The notes: a model not told the origin generated them from the letters alone. Positions 21,260 through 34,382 are shown, numbered from the stretch's first letter. The stretch: DNA of 64,000 nucleotides from Paragonimus skrjabini miyazakii (GCA_014338405.1 JTDE01000158.1:58558-122557), one strand, 5' to 3'. Translations and numbers: made by a program.

Positions 21260-24030
21260 ACGAAGATATAAAACGTAAAATGTGAATAACTCCAAACAAA
21301 TACAGCAGGCATCACATATAGTTAAGCTGTGAATTCCTGATGGAATCCAGGTGGACTTCTCAGCTGACTGTTAACTGTAGTATTCTTGTCGAGATATTTC
21401 TCTACTGAGTAAAGCTAACATTCAACTAAGTAGCACGCACTTGATATCACGTTACCGGTCACGAGGAGGCTGTAATAAGGTGAGTGCCGTACACTTAGAC
21501 AACGATTAGCTCATCGTATTTACTTTCGTTCAACGATCAGAATCTGACTGTTCCATAAACCCGACTCTAAACCGTGATTGGCCATAAACTGTATCAACCA
21601 CAACGTGACCGTAGCAACCGTTCACAGAGAAATACAAAAACATACACAACCATGATACAGCGGTGTTTGTGATTAGTATATTATAATAAAAGACCGACCT
21701 TTTCCTAAATATGCAACGCAAATTTGTTAGGACAAACGTGGATAGAAAGCCGATAGAATTTCGACATCAGATGAAGAGCGTTCAGTGAACTAGCGATCGA
21801 AATTCCGGCAATGCCGTCAAATATAGCAATGCCTGTTGTGTTTGTACATTATCCCATATTTTAAATGGTCTTCGCAGGTTAGATTTGGCCTCAAATGAGA
21901 TAACACCAATCGGTCCAAGTCCCGGCTAGCGCTTTCTTACTAGTGGAACCGCTCACTGCATTATGACGAGCCTACCGTACTTCAAATTAATGACGACTTT
22001 AGCATGGTCGGTGTGGGTTACCGTCCATCTAGTGAAATATACAAGAACGTTTGGATGTCGTGAACGTGGATCCGCTCACCGCACTCCGAATGATCAATAA
22101 TAATAATAATAGCAATAATAATAATAATAATAAATAACTCTGTTCGACTGATTAGTGTACACGACCGAAAATTATACCATGGTTTTAAATCAGGCAGAGA
22201 AATCGCAATTCCTACGTAATTTGAATAAAATCACCACCATTGTCCACTTTATATTCTAGTTAGAACCAATGGTTTATTGGCCACACAAGAAAAAGGAAGC
22301 AGCGGCACGGTTGTTAACATGTTATCCTTCTTAATGATGGATGAACTCCTTGTTACGCTTCTAATTGTTTTTCTCTGTAGCAAACGATTATTCGCCACCT
22401 ATGAAGCCAGACAGACTCCTACTGACTACAACACTGCAGTCCGACAATTAGCAGAGCGACGACCTCCGAAAACAACAATTCCTTTGAAATAGCTGGTTCC
22501 AGTTTCGTGTTGTGCCACTGGTAACTTCGTAAGTGTAAAACTATTTCTTACATAGCTGTTACTCGAAAAATGTGAATATACATATTTTGAGGTAACTGTT
22601 GCGAGAACTGGACAAGTTTATCCGTCTTGTCACTCATAAGTAGTGTTCTATCAAAATTCTTTACAAGTTACCAACACCATGTACAGTAGATTACGGAATT
22701 TGTGCAACCATACATTGTTTGATCGATATATACCCGTGATCCGATCTTTTTAATTTAGTTGTGTTCATATAAACTGTAGTTGCACCTATTTCATGGTTCT
22801 ACACAGATGCGCTATGCCAATTAAACGCACAAAAATGGTAAAATTTTGACTCACATATGAATTTCGTTTCGTTTAAAATTAAATTTTGATCTAATTATTT
22901 ACATAATTTCCCCGAGGACTCTAGCAGTCGCTCAAAAGTAAGTTCTCATATTGTAACAGTGAACACAGAGATGACCATCATCAGACCAACTTGATCTCTT
23001 AATAAGTTCAAATGAAATAATGCAAAATATCTAGAAAAGTTAACTTAATAAATCAAGGTTCGGTAAAAGTTTTCTGGTTCACATTCTGCACAATACGCAT
23101 ATAACTTCCATCATACTGCTCGTAAAAAAATCAACATATTTCATTGGCAAATGCCTAAAGATTTCATCTACGTAGTTGAATTTCTTGTATAAAACTGCCA
23201 ACACTATCCAAAATATTCATTGCAAAACTTTTGAAGTCAATGCTAAAAACACAAACTTTGTGCTAGTTGTTACACTTACATGAATTTTACTAGGACCAGA
23301 AATATAAACATCTGTCTTAATAACGGAAATTTCGCAGATTTTCTAATATATTCTTGGGCCATCTTTGCAATTTGAAAATTCATGACATTTACTTAAAACT
23401 ATCAAGACGTTTTCCATCCACCTCAATATATTTTGAAAGGTCTCGTTATGTCTACTACATGAAGACGAAAGATTGATAAGTGGTCTCAATTTCAAAGTTT
23501 TTAATTTTATTCAATTCAAAATCTGGTTAATTTTAGTATCTTGTACCAATATATTCTAGGTCCACAAGTAATCTGTGTCATTTGAATACATATCGGGTGC
23601 ACACCCTGTTAACGGGCTTGTATATCAATGCATAAAGATTGCATTTTCAGTGATTTTATGGTTGAGTTTCGTCTACTGGGTGAATATCTTTGCGATTAAT
23701 GTCGTCAGATACGTGTTCCAGAAAGAAAAGTTAAATATGTCTCAAGTTTATTTCATATCGACTTATTGCTAGTATTAGCCAAAGGAAAACTCGGTCGTCG
23801 TGACTCCCAACATTTGTAGGAAATCATAAGCGGGCACATCGCTTCATTCTGCGAACAATTAAACGGTGAGGGCATCGATTGCCAGGTTTACTTTTTCGAA
23901 GTAACATACTAGTTTACACAACAAACGGCCACCAAAGGGGTCTAATCTTTTAACAGTAACACACGACAAAGTGTATAAAACAAGCGATACCAATGAATCA
24001 GATTAAAATCTTTTATGCCCAATCAAATGT
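21260..24030. other. No supported gene; one trinucleotide microsatellite
   Basis: AT-rich sequence. The frames at 21530-21721 (minus) and 22277-22492 (plus) are protein-like but unsupported. The interval 22560-23560 is particularly AT-rich and featureless. Confidence 0.35.
22096..22136. repeat. (AAT)n microsatellite
   Basis: About 13 AAT units, with one GCA interruption near the middle. Confidence 0.95.
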
Positions 24031-24034
24031 TAAC

Positions 24035-24203
24035 GATAACTGGATTGAGAATAACACAACGTTATGGTCAAGCTGTAAAACTCTACGTTTCAACCGTCTC
24101 GGGTGGTCTTCCTAAGAAGTGTTGCAATCGAAGTTGCATGTTGAATATGACACCCAAACTGTTTGACTTCATTCGTGCTAAATTTGGTATGGATATCTTA
24201 CCG
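24035..24203 (+). mobile_element. One-armed foldback element copy B2
   Basis: This carries the left arm of the B family (from GATAACTGGATTGAG) joined directly to the tail that ends GGATATCTTA, so the right inverted arm is missing. It shows that the non-palindromic form exists, either as the ancestral state or as a deletion product. A short AATCAAA motif occurs on both sides but is not adjacent to the ends, so I do not call a target-site duplication. Confidence 0.7.
24077..24123 (-). ncRNA. Degenerate compact hammerhead in B2
   Basis: This has the same 47-nt layout on the minus strand. The core reads CTTAGGA instead of CTGAGGA, and the hairpin has several changes. GAAACGTA is retained. Predicted inactive. 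Confidence 0.5.
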
Positions 24204-24209
24204 CTAATC

Positions 24210-26100
24210 AAAAACATTGGAGCAACGGAAATTAATTTGTTTCTCACCAGAATGAAATATGCATTACGTTTTCCAGAACTACATATAGGTGCTTATTACC
24301 TAGCATTTATTTTTGCATGGTAAAATGTTGATACTCAAGTTGGAAAACGATTCCACGAGCTTCCATATGAGACTCACTTACACACAATTCGAAACAATGA
24401 ACAGCACTGTCATGTTTGCCTAAATTTTGTTCGTGCTTTGTCAGTTATGCTGAAATTATTGCGTAGATGAATAACAAACATTGTAATCTTCGACAGCCAG
24501 TTTACGACGTATACTGGTATACTGAGTACAAATTGAGCCTTTCCCCAAAAGTGGAATTTTGACATTCGAACATTTCCTGCACTCTACAACTTCCAGTACG
24601 CAACATGCCTCGAAGTTGTGCATAGATTGTACAAGTCTTCACATAAGTTTGAGAAATCCAACTACATACCTTTAAACAGTCCAGTGATTATCGGCCTATG
24701 GGTGAAAATAAGGAATAACGTATACCCTTCAGTAGCCTCCATCATACAACTAGGTTAGTCAACGACCGCCTTCTTTAATGGAGACCAACAGCTAGTAGGT
24801 CATCTGTTTTATGTAAGCGCTGTTGATGTTAGCTATTCTTCTGTTCAAAGGGTAAGAAAATCTCCACCGCCTGCGAAGCTTGCACTCAAGCAATGTGTAG
24901 AACACAACAAGTATGCCGCTGCACTGAATATATCCGTTATAGAAGCTAACTGCTTAACATTTCGAAACTGCTTCTTATGTGTTCAATAATAAGCAACGTT
25001 CTGTCCCACACATTCATGTAAATTGGACTTTTACAAATCTGACAACTATCTCATTTTTCGATGAAAATACGGTGCAGGTTCATAACTTTATTCCAGTGAT
25101 AACAGTGTGCCAGATAATATTATCCATTCATTAATCTGTGTGTATTTGGGGAATGAATAAAGAGCTAGCTATCCTAAGAAATACGGCGAAAATTGTTACG
25201 AAAAGTTATATGTGACTGACAAACAAAGAAGAATGAGAAGGAGAGAGATTTAAAAGGATACGGAATCCGTAGATAGAAGTGGTAATATTTAGAAGGAAGT
25301 GTACATCCCGATTATAGATTCACCGTGAAAGGGTAAATTTAATGAGTGGCTACCGAAGGAAAATTGCAAGTTCAACAAGTGGCTTTTGAATGAGCGAAGA
25401 TACGATAAGCAAGCAGGGGTTGTTAGTACTAAGGTCTTGCAAAAAGGAGATAAAGAAAGTGGGGCTATAAAAAGAAAAGTCCACCAATGCAGCTGAAAGG
25501 CGTCGCAAGCCTGTGGGTCATTTACATGAAAAAAGCCAGCCTCCCAAGTGTGTAGTTGAAAGGAATTGTTAAGCGAAAATAAGCCAAATATCCCACATTA
25601 ACGCGAATAGACAGATTGAAGTACGGCTGGTGGTAGCCGGTTTGACCTCAAATTTTAAAGGGAATCTGTTTAATTTTCTTTTATTATTTATTAACTCAAC
25701 GCGTTTGACACAACTAGCAGGGAGTGCAAAATAACACATAGTCCATGCAACCAAACAAGCAGGTTGTTTATTCAGCTGTGCACTTAGGCAATTTAGAGAA
25801 GTTGCAACATCTATGTTTGAAGTCTCACATATCTCGATTAGATGTGCTAGTCAATGAAAAATCGCCCCTTGCCACGTCGACTTTTCACTGTAGCTCGTAT
25901 TCCTATATAAAAGGTCGTTCAAATATAAGAGAACTGGGTTGTAACTGCATCTTAACTATATACCTCTCTATCTTCAGACTCTCATGCTTGGACATGACTG
26001 AGGGTCTGATAGCCTAAGCAGGTGAATAAGTTGATTTAGTTGGCTACAGTTACTAGCCAGCCTAAGCGAACAAAACCATGGTTCCAACCCATCTACCTCT
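24210..26100. other. No supported gene
   Basis: Unique sequence with no family member recognised. A purine-rich stretch runs through about 25200-25480. The frame at 25745-26017 has no support beyond its length. Confidence 0.35.
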
Positions 26101-26116
26101 AAGCGTGTCTAAGTAA

Positions 26117-26254
26117 AGAACGCCGACGCGACCAGGCATTAGGCCCTATATACAAATAGCTTACCTCACGGCGTTCTGCGTAAGAAGCCAATCTAGAGTA
26201 TGTATACATTAGGAACACTTACGTATATATATATATATACTTAAGCGTTCCTAA
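26117..26254. repeat. Two adjacent hairpin-forming inverted repeats
   Basis: The first pair is AGAACGCCG (26117-26125) with CGGCGTTCT (26169-26177). Directly after it, 26209-26254 is a 46-base near-palindrome with TTAGGAAC and GTTCCTAA arms around a (TA)n core. No second copy is present. It could be an old foldback element or a fragile AT palindrome. Confidence 0.7.
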
Positions 26255-26816
26255 GTGAAAGTTCGTCTGACGTCGGGTGTGTTGCCCTCCAGTTTACTGG
26301 AACCTATCGGGAAGAGTAAGCCAGGGGTTCTGACTACTGTGTATCCTGCACTCACCATACAGTCGTGGGTTATTGATGTCCGGTCCTAGGTAGGACAAAA
26401 CAACAGAGAAAAGCTACACATGGCAATAATAAGCTTGCATGGCTTCGTATTACAATTATTCTGACAGTGGACGTTTTCTACTAACTTTCATTTTGCAGGT
26501 ATAATGTTAAACCGTTAAAATAGAATAGAGCTGTTGGACACGTGATGTTCAGGAGGCTTACTGGTCGACTGTGTCGGATAAACAAACGAAGCGCAAAACT
26601 GACATCTGACCTGGAGTCCCGACGTAACTGGTTACAGACAATTATCGCCAACTGAAAGCACAGGAGGATAGTACCTTGACTTAAATGTAATACCTTAAAC
26701 AAGTCTTATCTCAGCTGACGCCAATGAATAATAAGTAATACCTCCTTCTGAAGAAAAAGGAGGAAGCGGAATAGTGTAGTTGAGAGATAAAATCATCATT
26801 TTCCTAACCGAAATCT

Positions 26817-27023
26817 CTAACAGACGACCCAAAGGAAGACACCCCTTTTCATCACGGAGACTTCTCGGTTCCACCACGCATCAGAAGCGTTTGGGTTTTC
26901 ATTCCTTATCTCGACAGTCTGCTCCACCATCGGACGAATATAGTTCCCATGTCCTACCATGGAAGCCAAATGCGTACATAAGTTTTTGATGACCGTTTGT
27001 TCCGTTACTTGGAAACGAGCCAT
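26817..27023 (-). CDS. Candidate exon, unrecognised protein
   Basis: Sixty-eight codons on the minus strand, ATG to TAG, with an AG (AAACAG|CATGG) just before the ATG. The composition is convincingly protein-like (MARFQVTEQTVIKNL at the start, and EIRNENPNASDAWWNREV later). It lies 283 bases downstream of the frame at 27306-27524 on the same strand, so both could belong to one gene. The phases I could test do not join cleanly. A plus-strand frame overlaps it. Confidence 0.3.
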   Translation of the reverse strand: MARFQVTEQTVIKNLCTHLASMVGHGNYIRPMVEQTVEIRNENPNASDAWWNREVSVMKRGVFLWVVC

Positions 27024-27305
27024 GCTGTTTACGTTAAGATTACTAGTCAGAGATTCTACAGGATTTTTGGAAACACAACGAATATATTTCTCAATGGTGT
27101 TTTAAATATAAGTTAACACAACACCGCAACAGTTACAACTTCCTGTCCTTACATGAGATGTATTCTCAACAAACAAAAACTAAAAAAATGAGTGCTGAAA
27201 TTAGTTTGTTGACCATCTAGTAGTGACATTTCGTGTTTTTTTTTGTAATCAGTGCAAACGAAAAAAACACATCAATAACGCCAAACAAATAATCTCAAGG
27301 GTAGT

Positions 27306-27524
27306 TTAAGTTACAAGTAAACAATATGAAACTTTGAACATATATGGAAATTTGTAGGGATTGATTGGCAAATATTTGGCAGTGCGCCCTTCTACAAGCA
27401 AGCACGGGAAGTCCTCTTGTGTGACCGACAAAGCATTTAATATCTTCTGTCTTGTCACCCCTTCTTTTGTTCGTTCGAAGAAACATGCATTAATTTCGAG
27501 CAGTTGTGATTTTGGCATAATCAT
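27306..27524 (-). CDS. Candidate first exon, unrecognised protein
   Basis: Seventy-two codons on the minus strand from ATG. The translation is one of the most protein-like in the window (KSQLLEINACFFERTKEG near the start, then VEGRTAKYLPINPYKF). A possible donor GTAACT lies in phase 0 just before the stop. In-frame stops occur upstream with no acceptor between them and the ATG, so this would be a first exon. I could not assign a family. Confidence 0.35.
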   Translation of the reverse strand: MIMPKSQLLEINACFFERTKEGVTRQKILNALSVTQEDFPCLLVEGRTAKYLPINPYKFPYMFKVSYCLLVT

Positions 27525-27559
27525 GTTCCGTATATTTTATCAAAACTATGGTTAGGAAA

Positions 27560-29880
27560 TATTCTCCTTGAATATTCCGGTTCTAATTACCGTCGCTGTC
27601 AAACACAACAAATGGAACAATTATTCGCTGAAATAGCATTGCAGCAGATTACCGTGCTCAATCATACTGTTTGCAATCGGCTTCTTTTTAAGTTCTTGTA
27701 TGCAGCTTTACAATTCATTGATAGGCCAATGTTTTGGATTTTAAAAACGCTATCATGAAAATGTAGTTACTGAGAAATTTCAACTTAGTGCGTCGTACAG
27801 TGTTTAGTTCAGAATGTTAACTGCTAAAATTTCAAGATTTAGGGTGATTGCGGCGCGTAAAATTATAGCACCCCACATGGAAATAAAGCATACTAGCTTA
27901 TTACTGAGGTACTGACCAAAATAATGAATTATTAGGTTTAAACTTGCAGCTCACAGCCTTAACCACACACTATAGGCGCAAAGCCTACAATTGAGGGTAT
28001 GCGACTTAACTGAGACTGGCTATTTTGTTGTCAATGCTACTGTGGCATTGGGGCTCGATCATAAGATAAAAACACGTCCAGCTATGCCCCATTTACGAGC
28101 ATGCATTCGACTAGACTGAACAAGGCTGTTGCTGTGGTCAGATATGTCAACATCGTTCATGTGACACTTGCTGAAGGCTGGACATTCATCTAGTTATCTT
28201 TGCTTACTTGTCACCATATATGACATCTATTCGGACATGTGACAGTGTAACCTAGCAAGTGAATTGTTAAGGGCGAAATCGAAAATTCAAACAAAGTCTT
28301 TACATGTTCAGCTTCAATCATTAAAGTCGCAAGATGTTAGTATATTCTGTCTTTTGCTTAAACATGTAGGCGTGTAAGGCTACGCTTAAGGCTGTGACAG
28401 AAGTTCACATTGCTGTGACCACTGATAAGTCAGGTATTAACTAAAGCTTGACTCACGTACGATAGACACCGAAAAGTGATTTGATGTGCGTGAAAGTGCA
28501 TCGGGTACAAAACAAGAAATATGGGCTTATGGCATCTGACCAACGCAGATTAACTCCTTTCTTGTCTAACACCTCTTACGACCTGCATTTATGCTCACGT
28601 GTTTTAACAAACTGAAAGTACATTGCGATTACTGCTAGCAATAAATTACTTCATCACATATTGCACATTTGTTGCCTTCTTAAACGACAACAAAAACAGA
28701 ACTTCTGGCATAAACTGAATCCTAGTTTTATTGAGTTTTCATCGGTTATTTCCTACACAAGATGCAACAGTAAAATAAAGAGTTACAGTTAGTGCAGCAG
28801 CCTCTGCTTTCCGGTTTGTCGGCTCGTTTCCAGTTTTAGCTTGTTTGACCTAACGTGTGAGATTTGAACGACCTGTTGTGCTCTGAAGCTCATTTTGACG
28901 AAACCTTTTGCTTCGCCAGCCTGGCATCCGAATTGGTCACTTCGCGGACATGTCAACTTTAGTCATCGACACCGAATGGCGGTAGCCATCCATGAATCAC
29001 TGGTTGACCTCGTACCAATGAGCTCGCACAACCAAGTTCCTTCATATCATGCTGCAAATAAACGTGGAACACTGCTTCGCTTGAGCATCGAAGCCATTCT
29101 GGTGCCTTTGCCTGAATGCTGTCGAATGTATTTTTTATAGGCTATCCCAGTCTAATTCAGTTGTTGTTCTGGGATAACTGTGAACTAATAAGGGAGTGTG
29201 TAGTTCAACAGAACAGCGGGGAAATATTCACCTAAAACACCGAAGATAACCGGCTCTGTTCGGTCGATATGATCACTGCAAATATGAATGCAACGTAGCT
29301 GAACTAAGTGTAAACGAAATAATCTTGATGTTGTTTGGTCCGGATTAAAAAAGAACACAAACTCAGCTATCCTGGTCCACCAGTATGACTCTGATCAACA
29401 GAGACAGGAAGAAAGGATTTTGAATCCGCTTGTTTACAGCTCAAGCAGTCACAATCCAATTGAGCAACCTGTGTGTATGTTCACAAATATTTTGTTCACA
29501 CTCGGGGATTATCATGACCAAGCATTTACGCCACGAAATAATTCACACCCGTCCACCAACCCACCCAAACTAACAATGGCTTTTGAAAATCTACCTCGAT
29601 CCTGAACATAGCCGCAACAAAATCGTCTTTGTGTTTCAGTCAATCGCCTCGTGGTTGTTCTTCACTTGGTCAATAACTTCTCTTATTCTCACTCCATTTG
29701 ATATGCGATTATATCAGCCTAAGATGAGAATCTTTTGAAAACAGTTATTTTTGCGTTAGAAAATGATGTTAAGATATCTACGGGAAATTTCAGTTAGATG
29801 AAATACAAAATTGCTTTACTACAACTCAAGTTAAAATATATGCTATGACGCTGTTTAATGGGCATCATGGCAAACAATCG
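27560..29880. other. No supported gene
   Basis: AT-rich sequence. The interval 28895-29140 has an open plus-strand frame without recognisable features. A short block near 29715 (CAGCCTAAGATGAGAATC) resembles one near 32122, which may mark remnants of another old repeat. Confidence 0.35.
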
Positions 29881-29882
29881 TC

Positions 29883-30287
29883 GTCTAATTTCTTCTTAAA
29901 ACAAGTATATGATTCTAGTCATGCACTTGCTATCAGCCTGATCCTCCAGTGACGATGTCACCATATCCGATTATGAAGTGACAATTTTGAAGAACGAGTG
30001 CACAGCGGGTGTTACCAAAAAAACGGTGATCACGTTGAAACCAGACAAAACCCAGCTACGCCTGAGGCATGTGAAATACCTTATCTACTGGACTCATCAG
30101 TTGTGAACTGTTGCAATCGTCGACGATAGATCTGACGCAGGATGAACTGGCATGGACTGAAAAAAGGACAGAAGATTTTCGCTGTTCAGAATTCTTATCG
30201 ACGCACGGTTGGAAATCGTTTGGTGTACGCTTCGGATAGCTGGTTTTGATGATCTGTCGATGCGGCAATGGAATCAAATATATAGAA
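29883..30287 (+). repeat. Dispersed repeat E, copy 1
   Basis: About 390 bases align in the same orientation with 38903-39280. Shared blocks include GATTCTAGTCATGCA, TATCCGATTATGAA, ACTCATCAGTTGTGA, CGACGATAGATCTGACGC and GGTGTACGCTTCG. Identity is about 75 per cent by eye, and this copy has an extra segment around 30060-30085. I recognise no coding domain. The other copy starts directly after the PLE fragment, so this may be a tail or a neighbouring element of a larger retrotransposon. Confidence 0.8.
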
Positions 30288-30887
30288 TCAGATATAAAAG
30301 AATGCAAACTGATCCGCTGGCCCGATAAGAAGCCTGGGGCTGGAAGCAAATGATTCCTCAACCCTGTCGGCTACACAGACAAGTAACCGCGGTTTAATGT
30401 GAGTAACTGTAATTGATAGATAATTTTTCATTAGAAACGCTCAATGAAAATGGATAATGATGGATCTTTGTCGGCATATTTCGGACCCCGGTAATTCGGT
30501 GTATCACAATCTATGAGAATTGTCAGCTCAACTAGTCTCATTTTAAGCACTCATCGTGTTATAGATTAATGAACTAACGCAAACCCTGAAAGGCATTTCA
30601 CTGAGTTTTCGCGGGTTGTTCCATATCATGCTCGACTTTTCGTTTATAGGTATCCCCGTGTAAAGCAGCTCACTGTCTCACTTAACGTCTCACGTCACCC
30701 AACGTTTTCTAGTATCTATCTCAGTTGGTTAGTCTAGATAACTCCTTCATTTCGCGCGCAGAAAACCTGATTTGAACTTCAGAAATACGCCTGCAAAAAT
30801 AATCAGCAACTTAGCAGTGTGATATTCATTGGCTTTCTGTGCAGATGGATGGCTATTCGTCGTTTTTGAGTACCTCAATGCAACTGA

Positions 30888-31410
30888 TATAGTGGTGGTT
30901 TATCAAACCGGAGGTACGAGTATTCAGACACCCGACGGAACACCTCAGCGGAAGGGAGGTACGTCTGAAAGCCCACAACGGGCGGATCGAGGACAGCATG
31001 GGCAACCGGACGAGTCATTGCTCAACTAGATCGGACCAACGGGCGAAATACTGCACGCAAAATGGGATGGACGACCAGATCGGAGGCATGATTATTCCAA
31101 CACTAGGAGGAATATCTTGACACGGTCGTAGCATATGATCAAAGCCCACAGTGGATAGATGGCAGACAACACGAGCGGCCCGGCGAGCTCAATGAGACCG
31201 GACTAACGGACGAGAAATGCCAGGCGGAAAACCCCCCTCTAGCAGGCGTCGGTCACACACAAGCCGGGTGGAAGAGCACACGAAGTGTGAGCGGAAACCG
31301 CGGGTATTGTGGACCGAAATTCTGATGCATAAACGCGAACTCGCGCATAGCATGGCGACTAGCGATTTGGACAATGAAGATTGCGCTTTATTGGACGCCT
31401 AGTTGCTACA
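30888..31410 (+). mobile_element. Old solo LTR, copy D1
   Basis: This aligns throughout with 48866-49396: GTGGTGG start, ACCGGAGG, GGATGGACGACCA, CGGAAATTCTG-like and TTGGACAAT...CTTTATTGGACGCC end, closing with GCTACA. GC content is well above the flanks. The ends are eroded and no target-site duplication is visible, so it is older than D2. No internal retroviral genes flank it. Confidence 0.75.
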
Positions 31411-34030
31411 GTACGAGTAGCTTTCTGTCAACTTTACTTATGATACACCAACGCAGATTTCCGCAACTGTCGTCAAACGGAGCAAGACAATATATCATCA
31501 ACGGCAGTTTGCATCAAGAAAAAGAGCTACTGATTAACAATCACCCACAGAAGCATTTAGCAATTCTTAGTAATTGAACTATTTCAAAAAGCCCGGGCTT
31601 GAGGGTCTCAGCTTCTTATCACCTGTCTTCCAAACTTGACGGCTTAACCAATGATATCATTCAGAAGCTATGGCCTTCCCTAAGACACACTCATCCAGCT
31701 ATTGATAGATGGTTGCCTCTCTCCTTCAAATTAAGTGTCCTCCTTGAGCTTGGTCGTTCTGCATGCCAATTACTTGATCAGTTCAGTTGAGGTTGCGATG
31801 ACGATGTCATTGGGTAAACCCAAAATTGGTATACACTTCCGTTGTCATGGAAGGAACTGATGCGAAATGTCAGCAGGCCAATTCAGGAAGAGACAGCTGG
31901 TGTCCGTGATCGCAAAACACGTCTGAACTATAATTTACTTGACTAGTTCCATTAACTCGTTCAATGTACCGATGGGTAATCTTAAGCATGGATATTTAGG
32001 GTCCATGGTGACAACGTCAGTTAAACGCGTCGTCTGATACTTTTTGTTTTAACCAGTCGCTCTACCATCGTTTTTTTTTTTACAAATAACTGTTCCTATT
32101 GTCAATTTGTCATATAATCATACCAGCCCAAGATGAGAATATATGGAAAACAATCCCGTTTGCTGAAAAGCTGGTAATGTGGTGTACGTTCATTTATATT
32201 TACACACTTGTACGAGACTCCCACTTTTTACATTTGTGTGTCTTTAAATTCGCGGGTGCATTTTGAAAATCCAGATATTCCGTAGACCTTCTATTCATTC
32301 GTCACAATACTCAACGGCTGAAGCTAATCTTTTGCCTACAACCTCGCCATAATTACTCAGTCGTACTCATCCGCATGAACATTTTGGTAGGTGTGGTTCA
32401 GTCTGTGTTTAAATTGCTCCTGATTTGAGGTTCCATATACGTGAAATATTTGTATCTTGTTGCCACAATTCGGTCCTGCTCATTTTGTGTATGCTAACCG
32501 TTAAACTGAATGTTATAGATTCATGAGAGCATGGGTTTTGATAGACTAACCAGTAACAGGTTGGTTTAGATTTAGCCTTTAGGTTTATTTTGTGTTAGCC
32601 GGGACCTCGGCGGAATAGATTTTGTGATCACAACTAAAGAAATGCCACAAGTGTACTTTAGCCTTCGAACTCTTACTTACATAGAATTTATTTGCATGAG
32701 ACGTTGATGCGACTACTAGGTTCATGGAAAGCGACTAAAAACATGTCTGATGTTATTTTGTAACCTACTGGACTCTTGACAATAGGCTTTTCTAATAAAT
32801 GTTTGCGTCCGTGCCATCTAAATCGCGTACATGGGCAAATCTGTTCGTGATTGCACGGTAGCGAAACTAATTAGTAAATCTACGTGGACAAAATCTGTAA
32901 GATCTATTATCCATTCTGTTCTAAAGTCTTTTTGTTTTCCCTATAGGATTTGTTCACCAACCATGATGACCAATATATTAGTGTACAAGGCTAATCTGCC
33001 ACCGTATTTACCTAATAAATAAACATATTGGGAATTGGTCAGGTAAATATACGCAGCGTAAAAATGTAGACTATCTGACTGCATTTGACAAATGGAATTT
33101 GCTAGCTATGCACACATATCACAAAAGCTAAAGCAGTTTCAACGTTACATCGTCGTTTGATTCACATTGAACAAAATATCATAGTTTACGGATGATTACA
33201 TTTTCTTTCCGTATCAGGACATTGAGTGCAACTAGCTGCCGGACTATGACTTTTAGTTCTTTTTGTCAAACATTCTGCTTATTATGTTTTAAAATAAATG
33301 AAAGTAAATGTTTTAACAGTTAAATTATTGTTTCCACACTGATTTCCGAAATATAACGACATGAGTACCGTCTGTCTGGTTCAGACGTGAAACAAGCACT
33401 GTCAATCTAATCCATACAAGCAAAACTATGAGTATCCAAGGGTTTAAAGCCGTTTGTAGCAATAGGGAAAATTACTAGGCGAATGAATCAGGTGAGGAGA
33501 AAATAATGTTAACACAACGAAGGAAATTCAGAAATAGAGTAATTCAGTGATACATTCAGGCTCTCGAGAAAGATGCCGTTGGAGTAACTGAAAAAAATAC
33601 TAATTGCGACACAAAAATAATTATTCTGACCGCTGAGGGTGACGATCGAAAACATGAAAAATGGTTAGCTCTATTTGAACTTGATGTAATAAGTACGATT
33701 AAGTCTAGTATGTTGCATTGTTTTCAACTTGTGCACAAAATTAGTAATTGTACTTGAAAATTTGACTGGGAGGCCCGATAGTATGAGACATTTGTATTAA
33801 TTAGTTTGCATTGTGCAAAGCTCCTCTAGGATGAAAAAACTCTGATGAGAAGACAGAAACATATCTGACCAAGTAACATGGTTCAGTCAAAAATTGGTAT
33901 GCAAATCAAATGTAAAACACTGTCAGTCCACTGTGGCATTTGTATTAGTTGTTCGCTGGGAAATTTTGCTGAGTTGCGGTCTCTACGGTAGCTCTCTTCA
34001 TTAGGAACCTGAACTTCGGTTTTACTTACC
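31411..34030. other. No supported gene
   Basis: The frames at 31374-31577 and 31599-31790 lie just after the LTR, but neither shows a retroelement domain. An 11-T run follows a CCAGTCGCTCTACCATCG stretch at 32071-32081, possibly the end of an old SINE on the minus strand. Confidence 0.35.
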
Positions 34031-34040
34031 CTTTTTGCCT

Positions 34041-34305
34041 AGATGAGACCTAACTGTAAAAAATGTGGGCTTCGGCTGAATTCGAATCAGCGACAGAACA
34101 GCATGCCCAAACGCGGCAAGCGATGTTCCAGCTAAACTACTAGTACTCGACGAAAGCTGGAAATTTCAAATTCGGACTATATAACTCGCCGTTTACACTG
34201 TCTCGTGGAATCCACCGAATGATCTAGGGGATTGACTGCTGCAGCAAGCATTCTCGAATAGTTGTTGCTGAAAACCGTCAACGCCACTGTTGAACATAGG
34301 AATTG
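34041..34305 (-). mobile_element. tRNA-derived SINE, copy C1
   Basis: On the minus strand this has about 150 bases of body, then a degenerate tRNA-like region (CGCTTGCCGCGTTTGGGCATG, TTCGAATTCAGCCGAAGCC), and ends with AGGTCTCATCTA. It aligns along its length with 40201-40465. Unusually, the tRNA-like part is near the 3' end in this orientation rather than at the 5' end. A short extra fragment of the same end is at 34338-34382. Confidence 0.75.
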
Positions 34306-34337
34306 TATTACTATTGAAGGATTTGGCAAATTCGATT

Positions 34338-34382
34338 AGCTAGATAAGACCCATATGTGAAAAGTTGGGCTTTGGATGAAAT
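34338..34382 (-). repeat. Fragment of the C-family SINE end
   Basis: The stretch resembling GCTAGATAAGACCCATATGTG plus a GGGCTTTGG piece matches the terminal part of copies C1 and C2. Only about 45 bases are present. Confidence 0.5.

Noticed and set aside
26040..26115. Minus-strand tRNA-like SINE sharing GCTTAGAGGT with 19330
   Set aside because: Only 10 bases are shared and no B box is convincing.
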